Position numbers and translations under genes: made by a program. The notes under the pieces were generated by a model. It saw nothing but the letters and a program-made list of their open reading frames with translations. It was not told where the DNA came from and did no database searches. Of a DNA stretch of 64,000 nt, positions 34,086 to 45,432 are shown in pieces; the first letter of the stretch is position 1; each line of letters opens with the position of its first letter. The stretch is from Ornithodoros turicata (Eukaryota > Arthropoda > Arachnida > Ixodida > Argasidae), in contig NC_088201.1 of assembly GCF_037126465.1 (NCBI RefSeq), positions 8,623,001 through 8,687,000 on the forward strand, written 5' to 3'.

Positions 34086-35180
34086 TATCCGCGTTCTAGT
34101 CGTCATTTATCTGCTGTTGTTGTCTTACTCGCGACATGTCGTTTGTATAGCAACACACTGTCATGCAAAATTGTAATCGCGACTTATTGTAGATGGCACC
34201 CATTGTTCATAGCTCATTGTTTTTAACCCAGTGCTCGTGAGCTGCATTGATTCAATTTTCTTACCACTTAGCAGTATTCAGTTCAATACAATTCAGTTTT
34301 TATTTTCATAGTGCCCATGAACAACCGTAGTTATATTACGTATATAACTCCTATAGTTCCTATACAACCGTAGTATAACTGCTCATAAGGAAGGAAGGTA
34401 ACAACTATAAAAGCGAGATAAATTTATTATTATTCTTAGCGAGTTGTTAGTAAAACGAGTACTCTGTATGGAAAGTCTCGAAGAAACGCTGTACATAATT
34501 CGAAAACATGACATTCTTAGAGCATGTCTCCAACCTTTGATTGAATTAATTGATTGCTTTAAATTAAAGCAACCACGTGTGCTTGCGGACAGAGGCAAAC
34601 ATATCCAACGCACTACAAATGCAGCCTCAATACCCCCAAAGCTATTCCTCACTGGTGTTATTGACTGTGTTGCTCTAAATCCTCGTTACAGTAAACGCTG
34701 TCGGATCCACAAGTCCACTCTCAATCACAAAGGTGGTCGTGATCTCAGTTGTCTCGCGACGTAAACCCCCAATTATTATTAAAGGTGGTCCTGTACTGCA
34801 GATGAACAGGAATACACCGCATACAACATCCCTAAAGGCATGCACACGAACACAGCGCGTTGGAACCTCATTAGTACTCTCGTTAAAACCGTGAAGAACG
34901 GAATTGAGGATGAATAATTAGAGGGGCCTGCAGAAAGCGCGTTGCTTCATTCCCAGGTAGAAATGAGTTGCGCTGATAGGACTGCGGGTGCAAGGTTCGG
35001 GCGGGGATCACGGCAACGAATTTGTCTGCGAACCGCATGTAAGAATAATGGAAGGCGCTTCGAGTTGAACGTGTTAGTTGGGTGGCAGAACATTATAAGG
35101 CGCTGTTTGTAATTGTGTATTCCTGAACAGAAGCAATCAGTGCACTGTTGGAAGACTTGAAAGAACAAGTGGGATAAGTA
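34086..35180. other. No recognised gene; an open frame at 34444-34764
   Basis: A 106-residue plus-strand frame (MLVKRVLCMESLEETLYIIR…) has no family resemblance I can name and may be chance. The rest is AT-rich. Confidence 0.4.
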
Positions 35181-35184
35181 AGGG

Positions 35185-35440
35185 GAAAAGAAGCCGAAGC
35201 TGTTTGGCTGCACGTATAGTGTATGAGTTTATATAACTCATAAAGTGTATGGGTTTATCTAACTTAGCGTATACGTTTATATAAAATGGCGATGCTTATA
35301 TAAACGTCGCGATACCAATACTGGACAGCGGTTTCGGCCTTACTGGATCATCGTCAGCAGTGCTCAGGCTGGCAGCGTTTGAATTGATGGCGTCCGAAAG
35401 TCACGCAGAACGTGATGTCCTCCCGTCAAGGTGAGTAAGA
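35185..35440 (-). repeat. Retroelement terminal repeat (possibly Penelope-like), copy A
   Basis: Contains AAGCCGAAGCTGTTTGGCTG, repeated ATAACTCATAAAG and TTTATATAA blocks, the hammerhead-like motif, and GTCACGCAGAACGTGATGTC, CTCCCGTCAAGGTGAG. The same blocks occur at 39865-40185. No reverse transcriptase is present, so the Penelope link is inferred only from the ribozyme-like motif. Confidence 0.5.
35313..35365 (-). ncRNA. Hammerhead-like ribozyme motif
   Basis: The minus strand reads ACTG, CTGACGA, a stem II region (GATC…GGCC), GAAAC, a CGCT loop, GTC, CAGT. ACTG/CAGT forms stem I, AC/GT a two-pair stem III, and CTGANGA, GAAA and GTC are the hammerhead core. Against it: one extra nucleotide lies between CTGACGA and stem II, and stem II has a mismatch. 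Minimal hammerheads of this kind are established in Penelope-like elements and retrozymes. Confidence 0.45.
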
Positions 35441-35966
35441 GTCAGAGATACCGTGAGTGATAGATTGTCTTGGAGAGAATCTACCTCTGTGGTCGCTAGG
35501 AGTCGACGACGACTTGATTGCACATAATCAACTGGAACCGATGATGAAGACCTAAGGAACCATATAAAAGAATGCCAGAAAAGGAGCGAACGGTAAGTAG
35601 AGTGGTCTTTGAAATGGGCAAAAGGTGAACAAATGAAAATCACCAGGAGGAGATCATTTTTCATGTGTCCTGGTACCCATTTAAATTGAACTGAAATGCA
35701 TTTACAGTAGGGAACGTCACAAAATATCGATCAGTTGGGCTTAGTCTTCGAGCAACCTCACCAGCACAGCCACCTATTGCTCTGGCAAGAAAAGGAAAAG
35801 GAAAAACAAAAACAAACAAACAGAAGAACAAAAATTTAAGTCGAGCCAACGTCGCTTAACGCACATGGCACATCCGCTATGACAACTCATAACCTTTATT
35901 ATATCATAATCATGATTGTTAATTTTTTAATTGGCACTGACAAGGCACAAGTTGTTAGACATGTAC
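35441..35966. other. No gene recognised
   Basis: No coding, RNA or mobile-element signal recognised. Confidence 0.4.
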
Positions 35967-36224
35967 ACACGACCAGCTCGCGTGGTCAGCGTGCTGGCCA
36001 TGTCACGTCGAGACTGGGAGGTATTCGGGTTCGAATCCCGGTGCCGGCTGTGCCGTCTGGGGTTTTTCCTGGGTTTTCCTGAGACGCTTTCAGACATATA
36101 TGTCGGCACAGTTCCGTTAGAAGTCTGCCCAGGTCGCACATTCCCCCAGGGCGTTAGTCGTGACGTTGCCCACCTCTGTGAGGCCGACAACGGCGAGATC
36201 TTTCACAGCCACCACCACCACCAC
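35967..36224 (+). mobile_element. SINE family B, copy 2
   Basis: CCAGCTCGCGTGGTCAGCGT, GGTTCGAATCCCGGTGCC, TTTTTCCTGGGTTTTCC and a CAC-repeat tail. Flanked by CATGTAC (35960-35966, 36225-36231). Confidence 0.9.
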
Positions 36225-36324
36225 CATGTACTCAGGCGTTCGCTCAATAACGTAATAAAAACTTAACGCCAAAGTAGCACGATCAAGACACGCCATCCAA
36301 ATCTGAGAACATAGGGATAACCTA

Positions 36325-36932
36325 CAGGGTTATTCTAGCAAACGTTACACATTTCGATCGCACTGTAAAAATAGAAGACTAGGTTTGATTCATCCAAGAC
36401 TTTGCAGACTGATAGCCATTTACCTGAAGTTTCATTCGAATTTTTTTTTTGTAAGCGCTATGGTCATGTAGAAAGGACATTAAAAATAAAGCAAAACCTC
36501 GCCCCATGCATTTTCAATGTCCTCTCCCACGCAAACACCGCCATTTTTTCTTGTGTCCGCTTCACATTCAGATCACTTCACACAGGTAGCGCTGCCTACA
36601 ACGATGTCACATGCCGATTCTGACGTTATGCACCAATCCTCTTGTTCTAGTCTTGTTCTGTATGCTGGTGCCACCCCTGTGTGGTGAAATGAAAATGAAG
36701 CACACACAGCAGATAATGGCGGCTTTTGAGCGAGATAGGCCATGGAAAATGCATAGAGTGAAATTTTGCTCGATTTTTAATTTTTCTTCTACAGGACCAT
36801 AATGCTCACAAAAAAATTCCAACAAAACTTCAGAGAAATGGCTACCAGTCTATAAAGTTTGGTGTAGGATAAACCCCGTCTTCTATTTTTACGATGCGAT
36901 CAAAAAGTGTAACGTTTGCTTGACTAACCCTG
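36325..36932. mobile_element. Long-stem TA MITE, TIR CAGGGTTA
   Basis: CAGGGTTATTCTAGCAAACG at the left and the inverse of CAGGGTTAGTCAAGCAAACG at the right, flanked by TA (36323-36324, 36933-36934). Inverted similarity continues through almost the whole 608 bp (TTACAC, AAATAGAAGAC, CCATTTACCTGAAGTTT), meeting near 36610. The single-stranded form would be one long imperfect hairpin. Non-coding. Confidence 0.85.
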
Positions 36933-36934
36933 TA

Positions 36935-38188
36935 GAAGGCGACTTCCATGCTACATGGACTGGACCATACTGAAATATACGTTTGTGAACGCACGCGCCT
37001 ATCGATACGTACTGGAGCACATTTATTGGGAGCATACGAAGCAATGTGAGATACACGAAAGTAAGCATTAAATCTGGTTCTCTGTACACGTTTCTCAACT
37101 GTTGACCGAAGCGAGAGGTTGTACAGTCTCGCGGGTGGCGGACTTTCAACTTCAGAACAACAATGAACGGCGTAGGCACGAGCTTTCAATGAGCTTCGCT
37201 TTATTGATGGTGAGTGGATTTGCTGATGGCACGTCCACGATTTCAAGGGTGCTTCGGCAGCCCCTTATATTGCTTTCTATGTCCGTCACGCTGCGTTTGG
37301 AGAGAGTATACTAGGTGTTTTCAAGCTTCACTCTGAAAACCTCACGCGAGTCTTATTGAAGGGCGTAAGAGCTGGACGGTCCTTTCTCACTTTGCATTGG
37401 AGACAATTCAATAGCTTCAATAAGCCGAAGAGAATGCGATGGTAGTCCACTCTCAGTGTGTGCAGCCGTGCAGGCACTCTTTCATTCAATAGTCACAGCA
37501 AGTCGTAGCACGCATTCCAACGAAAAGTACGGTATTTGTTCGCTGTTGAATTTTGGTCACTGATACCTACTGTGTACCTACTGTGTAATAGTACTGTAAC
37601 CCTTCTTTTCTACAGCGTAAAAGTTACACTGCGTTCAAGTGTGTTAGTTAACTCAGTTAACTGTTAAGGGGAGTAAAAATTAGTCTGTAAAAAAAAAAAC
37701 TACAGCTACGCTTTCTTGTTGACTTTCGCTTTTGATTTTGCTTCAGTACTTCACTTATCAAGTCTGCAATTCCGTGTAGTATTCACACCTGGCGCTTAGT
37801 GTCCCCATAATACAATACTCGCACCTACCGCTGCGAAGCCAAGCCTGAACACACAACAACACTGTACGTATATAGTCTGAAATATCTAGGTCGTTAACGG
37901 CCCGCTGTGCGCGCTTCTGATTTGCTCGAGGGGCACGTACACCTGTTGTGTGCGTGCATGCGTGCAAGTTGGAACGAGCATGTGTCCCCAAGTAAGAAAA
38001 ACTTGGAACGACTGCTAGAACAGACATTTTGCAAAAATATGTTATATTTTAACAGAAAATATTCAAGTAGGTACATGGGGGCCACGGTAACCATGCGGGA
38101 GCCTAGTCTTCGCAGTTTCAAAGGAACGAACAAAAAAGGGCAAAAAAGAGTCCTCTGTAAAAATGACGCTGCGTTTATGCTTAGGTTA
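36935..38188. other. No gene recognised
   Basis: Short overlapping frames on both strands only. Confidence 0.4.
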
Positions 38189-38190
38189 TA

Positions 38191-39497
38191 CAACGAGGGG
38201 TGTGCAAGTCAAACCGGGACTTTTCATTTTTCGCAAAAGTAAAATGAACTTACAGGCGAGAAATTAGTTTTATTTTTCAACGTAATCTCCAGCTGCACTA
38301 ATGCACTTGTCCCAGCGTTTCACGAGAGCTTGGATGCCAGCAGCGTAGAAATCCTTACCGGCGCGTAGCAGCCATGATCGGACTGCATTCTTGACCTCGT
38401 CGTCGCAGCTGAAGTGGCGGCCCCCAAGGAACGCCTTCAGTGGTCCGAAGAGATGGAAATCGCTGAGGGCGAGGTCTGCACTGTACGGGGAATGTGGCAG
38501 CAACTCCCAGCCAAGTTCCTGTAAGGTGCGTGTCGTGAGATGCGCGGTATGCGGGCGGGCATTGTCCTGTAGGAGGAGGACTCCTTTGGTGATGAGGCCC
38601 GGCCACTTTTGCTTCAGTGCCTTATGCACATCCCTGAGAACCTGGCAGTAATATGCACTATTGATGGTGGTACCACTTGGCAGAAAATCTAACATGAAGA
38701 ACGCCGGCCTTGTCCCAGAAAACCGTGGCCATGACCTTACCCGCAGACGGGGTGCTTCGGAACTTCTTGGGAGCTGGCGAGCCCGGATGCTTCCACTGTT
38801 TTGATGCGTGTTTAGACTCAGGAGTGAAATGGTGCACCCACGTTTCATCGCACATAATGATCCGATCAAGGAACGGCTGTCCTTCAGTGTCGAAACGGTG
38901 CCTTAGCTCTTGGGAGATTTCCAGTCTTCTCTGCCGGTCAAACACGGAGAGCTGCCTCGGGACCCAACGGGCACTAACTTTTCGAAACTGGAGGTGTTCA
39001 TGAATGATAGTGTTCAACGTTCCCACAGAAAGGTCTGTCTTTCGAGCCAGTTCGAGACATGTTATCCGTCGGTCCTTGAGGGTCATGCGCTCCACAAGTT
39101 TTATGTTCTCAGGAACTCTGACACTGGGCTCTGAGCCGCCAAGGCCGGGATCGTCCTGCACTCATGTACGGCCGTCTCGGAACCGTTTGCACCACTCAAA
39201 CGCTTTGCTGCGGCTAAGTGTATCGTGGCCATACTGAGCGTGAAGTCTTCTGTGAATTTCAGATGACTTTACGCCTTCATTCTAGAGAAACTTCATGACA
39301 ATTCGCTGTTCGATGTGCGCGCTCACCTCGTTGTCGGCCATCTTGTCCAGCACGTGTCTTCTGTTTTGCACCAACTTTGGACCACCACGTGGTGAACGCG
39401 GAGGCCTATCGCGTGTGAAAATGACGAAAAAGAAGTAGCGCGAGCCATTTGTACACTCAGGAGACAGAAAGTCCCGGTTTGACTTGAACACCCCTCG
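38191..39497 (-). mobile_element. Mariner transposon copy 2
   Basis: The same TIRs as copy 1 (CGAGGGGTGT.CAAGTCAAAC), in opposite orientation, flanked by TA (38189-38190, 39498-39499). About 1307 bp. It lacks the 12-bp duplication of copy 1. Confidence 0.95.
38270..39341 (-). pseudogene. Mariner transposase, copy 2, inactivated
   Basis: Starts MADNEVSAHIEQRIVMKFL at 39341. It keeps the catalytic motifs CDETWVHHF, LLQDNARPH and LALSDFHLF (D,D34D) and ends AAGDYVEK as copy 1 does. Breaks differ from copy 1: TAG at plus 39282-39284 (after MKFL), TGA at plus 39162-39164, and a 1-base insertion near 38689 in the HVDFLPSG segment. The two copies decayed independently, and comparing them shows which base is mutated at each break. 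Confidence 0.93.
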
Positions 39498-39499
39498 TA

Positions 39500-39864
39500 T
39501 TTAATAGGTAAATTTAGCGTAATGCATTGCACAGCGCTACTTATATACACTCCACCTTACAATGCAATTTACTTTCTTAGATGTAGAAAATATCTAGGGT
39601 AGAGTCAACGTCCAAGAGGTAGTAACGCAACAAGATACACACAGTGAAGCTTGCTTGGTTTATTGCATGACACTAGCTTTCATGCATTTCGTCAGGGGAG
39701 CCCGGGCAAAGTCAGACGAGCTTCTGAATAGTAAGACGTGTCAATGAGTGCAAGTGAAGCGAACAGAACAATGCAAGAGTGGAGGAAAAGCATGGATTAC
39801 TCTCTGTACCATTTGCTTATAAGTGTCCAAACGTTGGACGTCCAGTCTGGACGTTATACCAGGA
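39500..39864. other. No gene recognised
   Basis: ATTTCGTCAGGGGAGCCC at 39688 may belong to the repeat that follows. Confidence 0.35.
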
Positions 39865-40185
39865 CCGGACAGCTATTTCTGCCTTATGGGGCCATCGTAA
39901 CCAGAGCGCAGGTAGGCAACGTTTTAGTGAGAGGCGTCGAAAGGTCACGTAGAACGTCATATCCTCCTGTCAGGGTGAGAGCCTAACAAAATGAAAGCCC
40001 CGTGCAACGCCAGTGAAGTATGTAGCAAAAACAAGAAGCCGAAGGTCACTTAGAACGTGAAACCCTCCCGTCAGCGTGAGAGCTGCACCAGTGAAAGCCC
40101 TGTGCAAAGCCAGTGAAGTATGTAGAAAAAACAAAAAGCCGAAGCTCTTTGGCTGCACGCAGCCAAAGAGCTTCGGCTTCTTGTT
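39865..40185 (-). repeat. Terminal-repeat-like sequence, copy B, with tandem units and palindrome
   Basis: Homologue of 35185-35440. GGACAGCTATTTCTGCC is a decayed version of the hammerhead-like region. Two tandem units of about 100 bp follow (39940-40043 and 40044-40143), each with GTCAC.TAGAACGT, GTGAGAGC, GAAAGCCC and CCAGTGAAGTATGTAG. The last unit runs into a perfect palindrome (arms 40137-40157 and 40160-40180, AAGCCGAAGCTCTTTGGCTGC). Confidence 0.6.
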
Positions 40186-40507
40186 TACCCTGCCCCCCGT
40201 TCCTTGAAGTGGACAAGGTTCAGTAAAATGAGCCAGTCTAGTAGCTCGCTGGCGGACTCGTTAACTGCAGATTTGCGTTACACGTTACAAACAGATGCGA
40301 TATCCATAGCTATACCATACCTATAACACATAACTTGAATCTGTCTTTTGAAAAACGAAAAGAAAGCGTTATGTTTTGATGCATTATTTTCATTTATGGC
40401 GTGCATACGATACCTGGACGGATCACAGAGACATCGAATCTACACGTTGCCTCCCAGACAATTCCTATCAATACCCCATTCCTACCCCAGGAATGCGCAC
40501 TGAGGAA

Positions 40508-40577
40508 TTATTTAACAAGGAATAGCAAGTCGTCCTTTCTGGCTGACTTTTCCTGTCAAAATAAATAGATTCCCCCT
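40508..40577 (+). mobile_element. LINE 3' tail, oligo(C) type
   Basis: AAGGAATAGCAAGTCGTCC, TTTCTGGCTGAC, TTTTCCTG, AAATAAATAGATTCCCCC. It matches the tail of the LINE at 58273-59363 closely, including the preceding GAGGAATTATTTAAC. Confidence 0.7.
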
Positions 40578-40785
40578 ATTCATATTTTTAAGTTCTTGAC
40601 ATCTCATTCTTCCGTGCCCCACCCTCACCTCTCACCCTGATACGCATTACCCTCATCTTTGTCTCTAATCTATCTCATCTTGTTTTCACTTTTTGTTAGT
40701 TTATCCTTCATTTCCCGATCCTTTTCTTTTCTTTTTATTTCACTTTTATTTATTTCGCTTTCGTTTTTTTTTTTTTTTTTTTTTG

Positions 40786-40871
40786 CGGAATAGCAAGCCG
40801 ACATGCCGTTTGGCTCACCTTTCCTCCCTTTTTTTCTTCTTTGTTCTAATAAATATATCTCCCCCCTCCCA
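40786..40871 (+). mobile_element. LINE 3' tail, oligo(C) type
   Basis: After a long T-run: GCGGAATAGCAAGCCGACAT, TTTGGCTCACCTTTCC, AATAAATATATCTCCCCCC. Confidence 0.7.
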
Positions 40872-41616
40872 CGAGAAAATCTCGAATATAAAGCTATAAC
40901 TATGTTTATTGCGCCGAAACCTGGTATGCAGTACCTATAGGTTTAAACTGGCTCATCACAATTGCAAGACGACATAGACGAAGCATCATGGAGAAAACAC
41001 GGGAAAAAGGTAGGGACGTCAACCCCAAGCGAGGAGCACGGCGCAACACAATCATACCCACGTAATCGATTAGGAGCCCAAATCGGATAGGCGTTCGAAG
41101 TTGATGTCTGTTTCGCGTTCACACGTCCAAAATCAATCATTAATCAATCATACTCAATCAAGTTCCCCCACGTGCCTTCGTTGCCGGTTCCAAATCTCAT
41201 CAGAGTTACGCTGCGTGACCATGGAGCGTGCTTATACTATATGTCTTGGGGAAGGCCTCATACAGGAAAATGTATGAAGCTACGCAAAAGGGACAGGTAC
41301 AGTGCATATGGACTGTGACTTAGGAATGTGCTCCGCTTTAGCGCCATCACACATGGATTAGTAGGACAAGTAATTCCTGAACATTTTAAAGACACCGTGG
41401 TAACGGACGGATACCTTTATCGGCACCAGTGTGGTACCGTTAAGTTTCGAGGGACAAGGCGCATTAGGACTCTTACTATTATAATATGTTTGTCATGGTA
41501 ATATCCACACATTACAGCCGTTAGGGTGAAACTGACTTGTCTAAGGCTCATAGTTTGTTGGCTGTAACTGAGCTTTGGATTTTTTTTTTGTTGTTTTTGT
41601 TTTTGTTTTCTTCTTT
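40872..41616. other. No gene recognised
   Basis: No recognisable feature; imperfect AATCAATCA repeats near 41145. Confidence 0.4.
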
Positions 41617-41697
41617 TTGTAAAGGAATAGCCAGTCGGCCTGACTAACCTGTCTTCCCTTTCTTTTCTCAATAAACATATTCTCCCCCCCCCCCCGC
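41617..41697 (+). mobile_element. LINE 3' tail, oligo(C) type
   Basis: AAAGGAATAGCCAGTCGGCC, TGACTAACCTGTCTTCCC, TCAATAAACATATTC then a 12-C run. Confidence 0.7.
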
Positions 41698-42582
41698 CCA
41701 ACAATTCCACATTGTTGGACATCATCCTCAAAAAAGTAAAGTCATATGTGTTTTCCTTTACAGGCTGCTGGAAGATGCGTAATGCTAATTCGGTGTGTTT
41801 GTTGAATATGAGTGTTTTTACGACACGATTGGGCGGAAAGCAGGTGAAATATCTCACCCGTGTTCTGATTATTTGTTTGGTTTTAGTGATGCGTTCCCGT
41901 TTCATCACTCTGCTTAACATCCGTCTATCGTAAATGTATCGCATGAGATGCAAAATAATAAAGAATATTCACGGAATTCTACTGACGACCATCATTCTAG
42001 ATATTAAAGACAAACATAGCTGGAGAGGAGACTAAAAATCATCGCTCAGCTTAAGACTATTCCCATGGCTCTAGTGATATACTGATGAGGCATTTCACAT
42101 ATGTAAAAATTCGAATATGTATGTAAATCGCGTAATAAATCGAAGTTCAAAGCTCGTACACATCAACCGTTTTTCTCTCCGATGAAATCGTAATGACTAA
42201 CTTCAAGATTGGCAATATATAAAAATTTGATATCCCGCCATTATGCGGGGAGAGGAGAGAAAGATAATAATAATTGGGTGTTTACGTCGCGAGACAACTG
42301 AGAGAGGAGAGAAAGAGAAACGTACACAAACGAAAAAAAAAAAAAATAAGATAAGAGATGAATCTCTCCCAGAAACAGCCCTTTCCATACATATGCTCTG
42401 TCCCAAATAAATTTTGCAGACGGAGATGAATAGATAGACATCTGGGAATCTCCACCCGAACCTGGCTACTTGGTATAGTGCGGATTGTCGTTTTGGGTAC
42501 AAGAACAGAAGAAGAAAGACTAGATACGGCGTATGGCAGGTAAAAAGATATGACATATCAGTACATATAGTGAGATAATGGC
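41698..42582. other. No gene recognised
   Basis: Includes an A-run at 42330 and GGGTGTTTACGTCGCGAGAC (42277), which resembles the SINE family C tail in reverse. Confidence 0.4.
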
Positions 42583-42622
42583 AACAACAACAACAATAAA
42601 TGAAGAAGTGATGATAATGGCA
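42583..42622 (+). repeat. CAA-repeat / GTGATGATAATGG fragment
   Basis: AACAACAACAACAATAAATG, AAGAAGTGATGATAATGG. A shorter relative of 43184-43240. Confidence 0.5.
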
Positions 42623-43183
42623 ACACTTCGTATACTGGCTACGGCAAATAATAAATGGGGTGGGCGGGGTCTTAAGGGGGCGCTAAAAGGAAATTCTGCG
42701 ATATGTGTTTGTAGGTCCTATAGGCTGCTGGAAGCAGGTATATTCTGTACCCAATGCCCTTTGGTTGGAATAGCGGCGACGTGCTACTATAACGCAGGAA
42801 GAAGTACAACTACGCGCTCTTTCGCAAAGGGCGCTTATTCTGAGGTATGTGCGAAGGCCTTTCACGTCAAAATGACGAAACGCCCACCAGCCAATGAAGA
42901 TGGCGTATGGATTTGTACCAAGAATAATTCGACGTGAAACCACATTTTTGTGGGGAACAACTTCGTAGGACATGCGATGCAAGAGATACAATCGCACGAC
43001 GGTCCTGTCATAACCATTTCAACACTGCTCTAGCATCTCGCACTCACGTGCAATCTGATCAGTACCGCTGCGCTCACAGTATCGTCGGATGAAGCGGCAT
43101 TTGGAAGCGAACGTCAGGGTGTGCAGTCGTACGAGGTATGCCATATACAGTATTATTAGTCCTGCGAAGCATCGTGTTTTTCC

Positions 43184-43240
43184 AACAACAACAACAATAA
43201 ATGGAGAAGTGATGATGACATGGGATGTTTCCCCGTGTTC
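43184..43240 (+). repeat. Dispersed repeat, GGATGTTTCCCCGTG family
   Basis: ACAACAACAACAATAAATGG, AGAAGTGATGATGACATGGG, ATGTTTCCCCGTG, then T-run. Matches 54855-54908 and, inverted, 22725-22812. Confidence 0.75.
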
Positions 43241-43270
43241 TTTTTTTTTTTTTTTTTCAATTCAACAGGG

Positions 43271-43683
43271 AGCTTCCGGGAACCGGCGCGCTGCATATAC
43301 GGTCGATCGGTCGGTCGCTGCGTGGTGGAACGGCAAGGAACCGGTCGGAGCCAGGCCAGAAAGCGGTTTCGGGAATCGGGGGAAGAATCCGCTACGCAGA
43401 GGCACTGCCGCTAGGATACATATGACGCCATATCTTTCGTCAAAAACAGAAAAGAGAGAGAGGAAGTATTCTGTGATAACCTTTACACTGCCTCGGGAGT
43501 CCATAACCGTTTTCTCTCTTCCATTTTTGACGCAACACGGCACCACATGTGTCGTAGCGGTTTCTTTTTCCGGTTCCCGAAAGCACTTTCTGGCATGGCT
43601 TCGACCGGTTCCTTGCCACTCCACCACGCAGTGACCGACCGACCGATCTACCGTATATGCAGCGCGCCGTTTTCCCGGAAACT
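43271..43683. mobile_element. Foldback element with ~115-bp arms
   Basis: The left arm (AGCTTCCGGGAACCGGCGCG, CTGCATATACGGTCGATCGG, GTGGTGGAACGGCAAGGAAC, GGTTTCGGGAA) recurs inverted at 43555-43683. The middle (about 170 bp) is unique. No target duplication was recognised. Confidence 0.8.
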
Positions 43684-43984
43684 CGCTATTTAGTCCACTC
43701 GCACCATTAAGCGACCATGCTGTAAAAAGTTGGTGATAAGGCGATCGAACTAATCAGCGCACTCTGCGAATCAGCGCGCAATAGCGACCAGCTTCCCGCA
43801 CCACTGTCCCGACCAGGTGTATCCGTTGTATCTTTGAGCGTCGCATCCGAGTCAGAGCTCCCCACGCCCAGCGTTCATTGGACAAATACGGTAAGGAGTG
43901 ATTCTATGTGTTTCCTCAAACGATTTTCAACGATGATTTGGGGCGTTGAAGGGACGTGTTCGTTACGTTTCGCGCCAGAGAAGA

Positions 43985-44045
43985 GTTTTTTTTTTTTAAT
44001 TCCGTGTTAGTGCCGCGAAGCAACTATGGCCATGAACGGCGTAGA
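43985..44045 (-). mobile_element. SINE family A tail fragment
   Basis: T-run, ATTCCGTGTTAGTGCCGCGA, AGCAACTATGGCCATGAACG. Only the last about 55 bp of the family is present. Confidence 0.75.
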
Positions 44046-45432
44046 AGATGTCGGTGTCGGATAAATCACGCTCCTTTTGCATTAGTCTCATGTCAAGGCT
44101 AGCGGCATCCTTCGTTCCGCATGGGAAACCTTTCGCGCTTTAGTGCTCCTTTCGTAGAAGCCGAAGGATATCACCACGACACGTGATCATTTATGACGGC
44201 GTTCCGAAATCCGTAATGGTGTAAGATTTTGAAGGCAGGATGAGGTACCTACCACATCTGCGTGCGTACACGTCGCGTGTGCTAGAACCCAGGGCAGAAC
44301 GTTTTTGTGAATGTGTGTGCTTAGTAGCCCAATGAAACCGCTTTTTGTGTTCAAGTTCGCCAAACCACGAACACTGCCACCGGGATTGCACAGCAGCTTG
44401 AATGTGTGCTCCTGAGTAGGTGGTCGGTGGTTCGGAAAGCACGCAAGCCGATGCCCAGCTGGTGGCCCAAGTAAACTTGCATTTCCCTTTGCGAGAGTCC
44501 ACATAGTACGTACACACCCTATTACAGCTCATCTGCGAGGTTCCGAAATCATGCGCATCATGTTTGAAAGACCTGGAGACACCACAGACACTCGCTACAC
44601 CTTCACGACACGTAGACTGGCATGAGTCAGTGTAAAAGGTTGGTTGCACGTGAAAACCTACAGTTCTTGCACGTGTGCGGAAAACAAAACTGGGTTTCCA
44701 GACGTCTCTGTGCGCCTAAAGGCCCCTACATGATTACTCAGTGTACGCGCTGCAATAAGGGCGGTCCAGACTGGACAGAGTTTGAAGCGTATAACACGCC
44801 TTTTGTCTGCGCACTCTTCAAAACAGGATGTTCTCAGTTTGGTAAGCCTTAGAGGTACGCAATAAGCGTTTAATTTCTCGCGATATAAACACCGAGAGGG
44901 AGCATTCGAAATTTCGAGCTGAAGAGGACAACCGTCAAACTCCTTGCGTGAGCTGTCTGCTGCACAATACAGCGTTTGTCGTCCTCGTGTCAACAACTGT
45001 CGATTTGTGCCGTGTCTTCCTGGACAATTCGCATGGGTGCGCGGGAGCGTTGTGTGTTTGCCCGCCTTGTTCTCTTGCGATGGAGGAACATGTATTGATC
45101 TTAGGTGTTGACTCGCGGAATACGACCGTAGGTTTAATCATGAAGTGGAAGGCAGCCGAGGAGCCACCGCCGTCAAGTTAGCATCACAAACGGGACCTCC
45201 CCTGCCTTACGCGTAGGCTTTTCTCAGGTTATGGCGGAAAGACGTCTCCCGGAGAGTTGGTGTGTTGCAAACATTCTTGAGACTCTGACGCCAGACGCTG
45301 ACTTCTCGAAGGCTAACGATGGAAAATAAGCCGTCGCGTTCGAGACTCCCCCTCTTCGTCTCCACATTTTTTTTCTTTCTTTACCTTATGTAGCCTGTGT
45401 TACTTTTAACGAGCATAATCTCTTGTTTGCAG
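44046..45432. other. No recognised gene
   Basis: Several 70-150-residue frames on both strands lack motifs. A short plus frame starting 45080 (MEEHVLILGVDSRNTTVG) is not recognisable. Confidence 0.4.

Noticed and set aside
34444..34764. 106-residue open frame
   Set aside because: No recognisable motif, no splice context, AT-rich surroundings; likely chance.
41417..41953. 178-residue minus-strand frame
   Set aside because: Crosses a LINE tail and its C-run (poly-Gly segment); an artefact of repeats.
43089..43634. 181-residue plus-strand frame
   Set aside because: Spans a CAA repeat, a T-run and both arms of a foldback element.
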